DNA of 8,604 nt from Site-B1 sp963827785 (GTDB taxonomy: Bacteria > Bacteroidota > Bacteroidia > Flavobacteriales > Flavobacteriaceae): the NCBI GenBank assembly GCA_963827785.1, contig CAWHCT010000036.1, forward strand, positions 1 through 8,604, written 5' to 3'. A program made the position numbers and the translations under genes. The notes under the pieces are model-generated. The model did no database searches. It had not been told where the DNA came from and was given only the letters and a program-made list of their open reading frames with translations. Shown piece after piece: positions 1-6,550 of this stretch. Numbering within the stretch: position 1 is the stretch's first letter; every line of letters starts with the position of its first letter.

Positions 1-11
1 ATAAAAATCAG

Positions 12-74
12 CAAAACTTTTATATCTTTGTGACTGAATCAAAACTTTATATTTTCACTTCTCGAAAAGTTTTG
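12..74. repeat. Three copies of the 9-mer CAAAACTTT (two direct, one inverted)
   Basis: CAAAACTTT occurs at 12-20 and 40-48 on the + strand and as AAAGTTTTG at 66-74. The first copy extends to CAAAACTTTT (12-21), a perfect reverse complement of AAAAGTTTTG (65-74), so two left arms could pair with the same right arm. The direct copies start 28 bases apart, and the second and third copies have centres 26 bases apart. The copies bracket the candidate -7 element at 23-30. This arrangement suits operator half-sites around a promoter, but the short A/T-rich sequence makes chance a real alternative. No other part of the leader stands out. Confidence 0.5.
23..30 (+). promoter_or_regulatory. Candidate Bacteroidota -7 promoter element (TATCTTTG)
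   Basis: TATCTTTG matches the Bacteroidota -7 consensus TAnnTTTG exactly. It is the only full match I see on the + strand between the window edge and the first gene. The partner -33 TTTG-like element would lie about 20 bases upstream, at or beyond the left edge, so it cannot be checked. If used, transcription would begin near position 36-38 and leave a 5' leader of about 85 bases before the transporter start codon, with the 38-76 inverted repeat at the very 5' end of the mRNA. The consensus is established for the phylum; use of this copy is inference. Confidence 0.42.
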
Positions 75-76
75 AT
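38..76. repeat. Perfect 11-bp inverted repeat in the operon leader
   Basis: ATCAAAACTTT at 38-48 is the exact reverse complement of AAAGTTTTGAT at 66-76, with a 17-base spacer. It lies between the candidate -7 element and the transporter start codon. As DNA it could be a paired binding site for a regulator; as RNA it could fold into a stem-loop at the 5' end of the transcript. It is A/T-rich, is not followed by a T run and precedes the genes, so an ordinary terminator is unlikely. Flavobacterial maltose loci often carry a LacI-type regulator gene next to this position, but none is inside the window, so a link to a regulator is inference. Confidence 0.6.
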
Positions 77-367
77 GAGTTTTATCGCTTGTCAAAATAG
101 TATTAACTAACAATATACTATAATGAAAAAGCGTACATTAGGTTTCTGGCAAATCTGGAACATGAGTTTCGGATTTTTGGGTATTCAGATCGGTTTTGCG
201 CTTCAAAATGCCAATGTCAGTCGAATTTTTGAAACCTTGGCGCTGAGATCGAAGGATATTCCTATTCTTTGGGTAGCAGCACCTGTTACAGGATTGCTGG
301 TTCAACCCATCATAGGTTATTTTAGTGACAGGACCTGGCATCCCAAATTAGGAAGAAGAAGGCCTTA

Positions 368-377
368 TTTCTTGTAG
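368..377 (+). other. Frameshift site 1 in the transporter (one T apparently missing)
   Basis: In the starting frame the text reads Pro-Tyr-Phe-Leu-stop, with TAG at 375-377. One base earlier the frame reads on as Val-Gly-Ala-Ile-Leu-Ala-Ser, which continues helix 3 as expected after the GRRRPYFL segment. Restoring TTTT in place of TTT at 368-370 gives a smooth RPYFLVGAIL. The lesion equals a single-base deletion in a short T run. No canonical X XXY YYZ slippery heptamer is in the right phase here, which argues against programmed -1 shifting. Confidence 0.85.
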
Positions 378-826
378 GGGCCATCCTGGCATCAATAGCC
401 TTATTTCTTATGCCTAATTCTCCTTGCTTATGGATTGCAGCAGGTATGTTATGGATCATGGATGCATCGATCAATATTTCCATGGAGCCATTTAGGGCAT
501 TTGTAGGGGACAATCTTCCAAATCATCAACGAACAAAAGGTTTTGCCATGCAAAGTTTCTTTATAGGAATTGGTGCTTATGTAGCATCTAAACTACCTTT
601 GATCTTGACCTATTTTGGAGTGGCAAATACGGCTCCGGAAGGAATTATTCCAAATTCGGTTAAATATTCATTCTATATTGGTGGTTTTGTCTTTTTTGCT
701 GCAGTTTTATGGACAGTCATAAGTTCAAAAGAATACAGTCCGGAAGAAATGAAAGTTTTTGAAGAGGCAGAAAAGAAAGATTTTGAAAAAGAGGAACCAA
801 CAGAAGACTGGTACGTGTCAAATGGT

Positions 827-830
827 AAAA
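827..830 (+). other. Frameshift site 2 in the transporter (one A apparently extra)
   Basis: The shifted frame reads Asn-Gly-Lys and then departs into an unrelated tail ending at 880. The original frame read from 831 gives Ser-His-Leu-Arg-Asn-Gly-Leu-Ile, leading directly into a hydrophobic helix. Reading AAAA at 827-830 as AAA joins them as NGK-SHLRNG. The change is +1 and undoes the -1 change at site 1. It falls in the charged, tolerant loop between the two halves of the transporter, so the exact joint could be a residue off; a loss of two bases would also restore phase. Confidence 0.8.
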
Positions 831-1647
831 TCTCACCTAAGAAACGGACTTATAGTTTTAATAATAGGACTTGTTTTTAGTTACTTGATCTATAGATATG
901 ATCTAAAAAAAGATCTTTACGTCCTAACATTGGGGCTTTTAAGTTTTGGAGGCATTGCAATGATCATTTCAGGATTGATGCAAAGAGGCAAAAACTATAA
1001 AAGTGGATTTATTACCATTATGAATGACTTGCAATCCATGCCTAAGGTTATGAAACAATTAGCCTGGGTCCAGTTCTTTTCCTGGTTCGCCTTATTTTCA
1101 ATGTGGATATACATGACTCCGGCAGTAACTGAACATATCTATGCAACTACAGATACTACTTCTGAGGCATATAATACAGGAGCCAATCAGGTTGGTGAAA
1201 TGTTTGCGAATTATAATATCATAGCTGCTGCCGTGGCATTTTTATTACCACTACTCGCAAAAAGGACAAGTAGAAAATTTACTCATTTCTTAGCTTTATG
1301 TGCTGGAGGATTAGGACTGATGTCTATCTACTTTATAAGTAATCCAACAACCATAACTTTAGAGTGGTTACCAATGATAGGCGTGGGTATCGCATGGGCA
1401 AGTATTTTATCTGTTCCATACGCCATGTTATCCGGTGCCTTGCCGGCTTCTAAAATGGGATATTATATGGGAGTTTTTAACTTTTTTATAGTTATACCGC
1501 AATTGGTTGCAGCCTCAATTTTAGGATTTATGGTATCCAAATTTTTTAATAACGAACCAGTATATGCTTTGTTTGTAGGTGGTGTTTCCATGATCTTAGC
1601 TGGAATTCTATCCTTACTGGTTAGTGATAAAATGACTACACAAGTAA

Positions 1648-2304
1648 ATGAATAAGAAAGGATTTATATTTGATCTGGATGGTGTAATTGTCGATACGGC
1701 GAAGTACCATTTTTTAGCATGGAAGGATTTAGCCAACAGTATTGGTGTTAATTTCACCCATGAGCAAAATGAACAATTGAAAGGAGTGAGCAGAGTAAAA
1801 TCACTTGAAAAGATCTTAGCCTGGGGAAATAAAACAATTTCTGAAAAGCAGTTTCAGGATTTGATGACTGAAAAAAATGAGGATTACCTGCATTATATCA
1901 ATAAAATGGATGATTCTGAAATTCTACCTGATGTGCCGAGAGTTCTGAACTTTTTAAGAAAGAACAACCAACCCATTGCGCTTGGTTCTGCCAGTAAAAA
2001 TGCTCGTACAATTTTAGCTCAAGTAGATTTGTTGAATAAATTTGATGCTATTGTGGATGGAACAAATGTATCAAAAGCAAAACCAGATCCTGAAGTATTT
2101 TTGATTGCTGCAGATCTTATTAAGGTAAATCCAAAACATTGCATTGTTTTTGAAGATTCCCTTGCCGGAATTGAAGCAGCAAATACAGCTAATATGCTCT
2201 CCATAGGTATTGGTCATAAAGACATATTGAAAGAAGCTGATTATATCTTCAATGACTTTACTGAAATAGACACCAACTTTTTAAAAAAACTAATTAATAA
2301 ATAA
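1648..2304 (+). CDS. pgmB: Beta-phosphoglucomutase (HAD superfamily)
   Basis: A cytoplasmic enzyme converting beta-D-glucose-1-phosphate to glucose-6-phosphate by a phospho-aspartate intermediate and a beta-glucose-1,6-bisphosphate step. The 218-residue protein has the normal family length. HAD motif I is FDLDG with D9 (nucleophile) and D11 (acid/base). The cap carries the substrate motif LKGVSR ending at R49, motif II is GSASKN with S114, K145 lies in KAKPDPE, and the Mg-binding motif is VFEDS with E169 and D170. From memory, these positions match the Lactococcus lactis enzyme nearly residue for residue (D8, D10, R49, S114, K145, E169, D170), which separates it from generic HAD phosphatases. 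The start codon lies 8 bases inside the transporter's end and the stop shares a base with the next start (TAATG), so translation is probably coupled. It sits next to GH65, whose product is its substrate. A very secure call. Confidence 0.96.
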   Translation: MNKKGFIFDLDGVIVDTAKYHFLAWKDLANSIGVNFTHEQNEQLKGVSRVKSLEKILAWGNKTISEKQFQDLMTEKNEDYLHYINKMDDSEILPDVPRVLNFLRKNNQPIALGSASKNARTILAQVDLLNKFDAIVDGTNVSKAKPDPEVFLIAADLIKVNPKHCIVFEDSLAGIEAANTANMLSIGIGHKDILKEADYIFNDFTEIDTNFLKKLINK

Positions 2305-4610
2305 TGAATCAAGATTATATAGTGCCGGACAATTGGTCCATTATTGAAGAAGGATTTGATCCTGAAAATGTAGAAGCTTCTGAAAGTTTGTTTAGTCTAG
2401 GGAATGGAGCCATGGGACAACGTGCCAATTTCGAAGAGCACTATTCTGGAGATACTTTTCAGGGAAGCTACATTGCCGGAGTTTACTATCCGGACAAGAC
2501 CAGAGTTGGATGGTGGAAAAATGGTTATCCAGAGTACTTTGCAAAGGTTTTAAATGCACCAAGTTGGATTGGAATTGATATTAATATAAACAAGGAGCAA
2601 CTCGATTTATTCACTTGTAAAAAAGTGGAAAACTTCAGAAGGGAACTGAACATGAAAGAAGGTTGGTTGTCTCGAAGTTTCAAGGTTACGCTTCAAAATA
2701 ATAACGAAATACAAGTGGAAGTAAAACGCTTTTTAAGCTTGGATTTAGATGAAGTTGGAGCTATTGAATATTCAATAACACCTTTAAATTCTGATGCAAA
2801 CCTTGTTATCACACCTTACATTGATGCTGGAATTAAAAACGAAGATTCCAATTGGGATGATAAATTCTGGAATATTTCAAATTTGGTAGTCGAAAATAAC
2901 CAGGCATTTATAGAAGCGCAAACTATGAAAACCAATTTTCATACATGCACGTTTATGCAATCGGAGTGCTTTGTGAATAATCAAAATGCTGGATTACAGC
3001 CACAAGTTATAAAGACTGATAACAAAATCAGTTTTATATATAAATTATCAATCAAACAACAAGAAACATTTACTATTCAAAAGTTTGGAGGCTACACAGC
3101 TGGCAGAAATCATAATAGAACCGAATTAATTCAGGCAGCAAAAAATGTTTTAAGTGAAGCTACTGATTTAGGTTTTGATGAGTTGCTTAATAAACAAAAA
3201 CAAGCTTGGGCTAAAATCTGGCAAATGGCTGATATAACCATTGAAGGTGATGTCAAGGCGCAGCAAGCCATTAGATTTAATATCTTTCAATTAAACCAAA
3301 CGTATCTTGGAACAGATGCTCGTTTGAATATTGGACCTAAAGGATTTACAGGTGAAAAATACGGAGGTAGTACCTATTGGGATACGGAGGCCTATTGCAT
3401 TCCGTTTTACATGGCAACCAAGGACCAACATGTAGCTAGAGCTTTGTTAGAATATCGTTACAATCATTTGGAGAAGGCCATTGAAAATGCGGAAAAACTG
3501 GGTTTCACCAATGGAGCAGCCTTGTATCCAATGGTAACTATGAATGGTGAAGAATGCCACAACGAATGGGAAATCACCTTTGAGGAAATCCATAGAAACG
3601 GTGCCATTGCTTTCGCAATTTATAACTATTATAGATTCACCGGAGATTACAGTTACATTCCGGAAAAAGGCTTGGAAGTGCTAATCGGAATTGCTCGTTT
3701 TTGGCATCAAAGAGCTAATTTTTCAAAAGAAAAAAACAAGTATGTCATTCTTGGTGTAACTGGACCAAACGAATACGAAAATAATGTAAATAACAATTGG
3801 TATACGAATTATATTGCTAAATGGTGTATAGATTATACTGCTGAAAATATGGATAAAGTTAAAGCTGAATATAATTCTGATTATACCAGAATAATGAATA
3901 AAGTAAAGTTATCTGAAGCTGAAATTTCCGAGTGGAAAAAAGTAGCAGATAATATGTATTTCCCTTATTCTGAAGAGCATAGTGTGTTCTTGCAACAGGA
4001 CGGATTTTTAGATAAAGAGTTGATTACAGTTGCAGATTTAGACAAAACACAACGACCGATCAATCAAAAATGGTCCTGGGACAGAATTCTACGTTCTCCT
4101 TATATAAAACAGGCAGATGTTCTTCAAGGATTCTACTTTTTTGAAGATCATTTCACAAAAGATGAACTAAAACGTCATTTTGATTTTTATGAACCTTTTA
4201 CGGTACATGAAACTTCCTTGTCACCTTGTGTTCATAGTATTCAAGCTTCAAAATTGGGTCAGTTGGAACAGGCATATAAATTCTATTTAAGAACTTCTCG
4301 CCTGGATTTGGATGATTATAATCATGAGGTACATGAAGGCTTGCATATCACGTCTATGGCTGGAACATGGATGAGCATTGTTGAAGGATTTGGAGGAATG
4401 AGAATTAAAAAAGATATGTTATCATTTAATCCTCAAATTCCAAAGGAATGGAAATCCTATTCATTCAAAGTGAATTTCAGACATCAAATTTTAAAGGTAA
4501 ATGTTAGTGAAAAAGAGACTTATTTTGAACTCGATGGTAAAAAAGATTTAAAAATCTTGGTTAATGATAACGTAGTACAAATTAAACCGAATAATCTAGT
4601 GAAAGTATAA
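2304..4610 (+). CDS. GH65 disaccharide phosphorylase, probably maltose phosphorylase
   Basis: A cytoplasmic inverting phosphorylase expected to split maltose with phosphate into glucose and beta-glucose-1-phosphate. The 768 residues are full length for the family: an N-terminal beta-sandwich (about 15-280), a linker, the (alpha/alpha)6 catalytic barrel (about 320-690) and a small C-terminal beta domain (about 700-760). Visible motifs are YWDTE (W359, D360) at the sugar-binding site, GEECHNEWE with the likely general acid E421, KQADV at 602-606, and HETSLSPCVHS from H635 near the expected phosphate site. There is no signal peptide, as expected for a phosphorylase. The segment KYGGSTYWDTEAY resembles maltose phosphorylases as I remember them more than kojibiose or trehalose phosphorylases, which usually have GHxFWDTE; this and the setting with alpha-1,4-glucanases favour maltose. 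Kojibiose or nigerose activity is not excluded. It overlaps pgmB by one base, and the GH13 gene begins 5 bases downstream. Confidence 0.94.
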   Translation: MNQDYIVPDNWSIIEEGFDPENVEASESLFSLGNGAMGQRANFEEHYSGDTFQGSYIAGVYYPDKTRVGWWKNGYPEYFAKVLNAPSWIGIDININKEQLDLFTCKKVENFRRELNMKEGWLSRSFKVTLQNNNEIQVEVKRFLSLDLDEVGAIEYSITPLNSDANLVITPYIDAGIKNEDSNWDDKFWNISNLVVENNQAFIEAQTMKTNFHTCTFMQSECFVNNQNAGLQPQVIKTDNKISFIYKLSIKQQETFTIQKFGGYTAGRNHNRTELIQAAKNVLSEATDLGFDELLNKQKQAWAKIWQMADITIEGDVKAQQAIRFNIFQLNQTYLGTDARLNIGPKGFTGEKYGGSTYWDTEAYCIPFYMATKDQHVARALLEYRYNHLEKAIENAEKLGFTNGAALYPMVTMNGEECHNEWEITFEEIHRNGAIAFAIYNYYRFTGDYSYIPEKGLEVLIGIARFWHQRANFSKEKNKYVILGVTGPNEYENNVNNNWYTNYIAKWCIDYTAENMDKVKAEYNSDYTRIMNKVKLSEAEISEWKKVADNMYFPYSEEHSVFLQQDGFLDKELITVADLDKTQRPINQKWSWDRILRSPYIKQADVLQGFYFFEDHFTKDELKRHFDFYEPFTVHETSLSPCVHSIQASKLGQLEQAYKFYLRTSRLDLDDYNHEVHEGLHITSMAGTWMSIVEGFGGMRIKKDMLSFNPQIPKEWKSYSFKVNFRHQILKVNVSEKETYFELDGKKDLKILVNDNVVQIKPNNLVKV

Positions 4611-4615
4611 AGGTC

Positions 4616-6550
4616 ATGAAACTAACAATTAAATTTTTATTATGCTGTTTACTTATTAACTTAAGTGCCTGCAATAAAAGTGAAAGTAAATTGAATCAAA
4701 ATGATACCATGGTAATGAAAGATTCTTATTTAGAAAGGGTTGAACCACCAAACTGGTGGATTGGGTTCAAAGACAATAGCCTTCAATTATTGGTAAATCA
4801 TGAGAACATTGGAGAATACAAGCCTGAGATAAATTATCAAGGAGTTTCTATATCAAATGTCAATAGAGCCAGAAGCCTTAATTACCTTTTCATTGATCTG
4901 AAAATAGATGAGAACACTAAAGCAGGTAAGTTTGATATTGTTTTTAAAAATGAAAATGATGAAGAAAAAACTCATACGTATGAGTTAAAGGACAGAATTA
5001 AACCATCTGATGACTATTTAGGATTCGATAGTTCTGATGTCATTTATTTAATTACACCGGATAGGTTTGCAAATGGAGATGAGTCTAATGATATTGTCGA
5101 TGGACTTAAGGAAACTAAAATAGACCGAGAAAATGATTATGCCAGACATGGCGGAGACATTAAAGGAATTACAGATCATTTAGACTATATACTGGAAATG
5201 GGTTTTACTTCCATTTGGCCAACTCCTCTTTTGATTAATGATATGCCAAGATCATCTTATCATGGTTATGCCATGACAGATTTTTATGAGGTTGACCCTC
5301 GCTTTGGAACTTTAGATGAATATATAGATCTGTCGCAAAAAGCCAAAGAAAAAGGAATTAAGCTTATTATGGATCAGGTTGCCAATCATTGTGGATTGGA
5401 GCACTGGTGGATGAAAGATCTGCCTTTTGATGATTGGGTGAATAATCAAAAAAATTACGAAGACAATATAGATAATTGGAATTGGGAATCAAATATTGGT
5501 TCTAATCACAGGCGAACCAGCAATCAGGATATCTATGCATCTATAAAAGACAATGAAGAAATGACAGATGGTTGGTTTGTTTCCGGGATGCCGGATCTTA
5601 ACCAGCGAAATCCATACATGGCTAAATATATTATTCAAAACAGTTTGTGGTGGATTCAAACATTAGATTTAGGTGGAATTCGACAGGATACCTATCCTTA
5701 TTCAGATAAAAATTTTATGTCAGAATGGGCAGGAACTATCATGAACGAATATCCTAATTTTTCAATTGTTGGAGAAGAATGGACTTTAAATCCGCTTTTA
5801 GTTGCTTATTGGCAAATCGGAAATAATAACTTGGATGGATATGAATCAAATTTAAAATCACCTATGGATTTTCCTATGCAGAGGAATATTGTTGAAGGAC
5901 TAACAGAAGAGGAATCCTGGGATAAGGGACTTGTGAAAATGTATGAAGGACTGGCAAATGATTTTATTTATCCAAATCCAAAAGACATTATGATCTTTCC
6001 CGATAATCATGATATGAGCAGGATTTATACCCAGCTGAGTGAAGACCTCACTACCACAAAAATGGCTGTCGGTTATATATTGGCTTTGCCAAGAATTCCT
6101 CAAATATATTATGGTACTGAGGTGTTAATTAGCGATAGTGCAAACCCGGGTGATCATGGATTAATAAGAACTGATTTTCCTGGAGGATGGCCTGGAGATA
6201 AAATAAATGGGTTTACTGGCGAAGGATTATCTGACGATCAAAAAGACATGCAATCCTTCTTAAAAAAAGTATTGAATTATAGAAAGGATAGCAAAGCAAT
6301 CCATGAAGGAAAAACAATCCATTTTGCACCATTTGAGGATACTTATATTCTGTTTAGAGTTTTAAAAGATGAAATAGTTGTTGTCATGATCAATAAAAAT
6401 GAGAGTCCTGTTACAATTGATCTGAAACGACATGCTGAAATTGGATTAGAAGGTAGAACCTTGAGAAACATAGTAACTGATGAGTCATTTGTTTGGGACG
6501 ACTCTATAACTTTTGAAAATAAAGGTATTACCATATTGACAACTAAATAG
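4616..6550 (+). CDS. GH13 cyclomaltodextrinase/neopullulanase-type lipoprotein (SusA-like)
   Basis: An exported alpha-glucan hydrolase that probably cuts maltodextrins, cyclodextrins or pullulan into short sugars. Residues 1-19 form a lipoprotein signal with lipobox L-S-A-C19. Next comes an N-terminal beta-sandwich of the Cyc-maltodext_N type (about 38-125, with EPPNWWIGF near its start), then the barrel from about 140, then a C-terminal beta domain (about 560-644). The GH13 regions are complete: DQVANH (253-258); GIRQD with nucleophile D358; VGEEW with acid/base E387; and DNHD with transition-state residue D466. Region V is MPDLN (325-329), placing it in the neopullulanase/oligo-1,6-glucosidase intermediate group. 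The residues after C19 (NKSES) show no clear acidic surface-export signal, so a periplasm-facing anchor is more likely than the cell surface; this is weak inference. Five bases separate it from GH65, and its TAG stop abuts the next ATG. Exact substrate cannot be fixed from sequence alone. Confidence 0.93.
   Translation: MKLTIKFLLCCLLINLSACNKSESKLNQNDTMVMKDSYLERVEPPNWWIGFKDNSLQLLVNHENIGEYKPEINYQGVSISNVNRARSLNYLFIDLKIDENTKAGKFDIVFKNENDEEKTHTYELKDRIKPSDDYLGFDSSDVIYLITPDRFANGDESNDIVDGLKETKIDRENDYARHGGDIKGITDHLDYILEMGFTSIWPTPLLINDMPRSSYHGYAMTDFYEVDPRFGTLDEYIDLSQKAKEKGIKLIMDQVANHCGLEHWWMKDLPFDDWVNNQKNYEDNIDNWNWESNIGSNHRRTSNQDIYASIKDNEEMTDGWFVSGMPDLNQRNPYMAKYIIQNSLWWIQTLDLGGIRQDTYPYSDKNFMSEWAGTIMNEYPNFSIVGEEWTLNPLLVAYWQIGNNNLDGYESNLKSPMDFPMQRNIVEGLTEEESWDKGLVKMYEGLANDFIYPNPKDIMIFPDNHDMSRIYTQLSEDLTTTKMAVGYILALPRIPQIYYGTEVLISDSANPGDHGLIRTDFPGGWPGDKINGFTGEGLSDDQKDMQSFLKKVLNYRKDSKAIHEGKTIHFAPFEDTYILFRVLKDEIVVVMINKNESPVTIDLKRHAEIGLEGRTLRNIVTDESFVWDDSITFENKGITILTTK

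Larger units (their letters stand above)
123..1655 (+). pseudogene. SLC45/GPH-type MFS sugar (maltose) transporter, frameshifted
   Basis: This is an inner-membrane sugar transporter, probably a maltose/proton symporter judged by its neighbours. The start at 123 is the first ATG after an in-frame stop at 108-110. The reading frame runs 123-377 in one phase, continues from about 371 to 829 in the -1 phase, and returns to the original phase from 831 to the stop at 1653-1655. Adding one T in 368-370 and removing one A from 827-830 gives an unbroken protein of about 510 residues. The N-terminal half has the family signature around D69-R70 and G77-R-R-R-P81 after helix 2, and the C-terminal half has the helix-rich segment with PYAMLSGALP and MGYYMGVFNFF. 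I count about 14 hydrophobic helices, with an acidic/basic loop and an extra helix pair between two six-helix halves. The stop overlaps the next gene by 8 bases. No stop occurs in the open phase between the lesions, so they are either very recent or sequence errors. As written, only an 84-residue fragment would be made from the natural start. Confidence 0.85.

Noticed and set aside
38..76. The leader inverted repeat as a terminator of an upstream gene or as a riboswitch
   Set aside because: The stem is A/T-rich with no following T run, and a single simple hairpin has none of the conserved multi-helix structure of a known riboswitch class.
138..341. Reverse-strand open frames throughout the window (for example 138-341, 322-513, 2019-2204, 5900-6103, 6343-6687, 6957-7145, 7677-7895)
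   Set aside because: All lie antisense to strongly supported coding sequence, are short, show no recognisable motif and have no start context. They are shadows of the real genes.
365..835. Programmed ribosomal frameshifting to explain the transporter
   Set aside because: It would need a -1 and then a +1 event in one gene. Neither site has a canonical slippery sequence in phase, and I know of no such case for this family.
410..880. A separate 156-residue gene starting at ATG 410
   Set aside because: It is the middle of the transporter read in the shifted phase; its first residues continue helix 3 and its last ten or so are an off-frame tail past the second shift.
759..1655. A separate 298-residue gene starting at ATG 759
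   Set aside because: The first 24 or so residues are a lysine-rich out-of-phase reading of the loop. Genuine transporter sequence in this phase begins near 831, so the ATG at 759 is not a natural start.
4609..4613. AAAGG just before the GH13 start as a Shine-Dalgarno site
   Set aside because: Only two bases separate it from the ATG, too close for 16S rRNA pairing, and Bacteroidota seldom rely on this signal.
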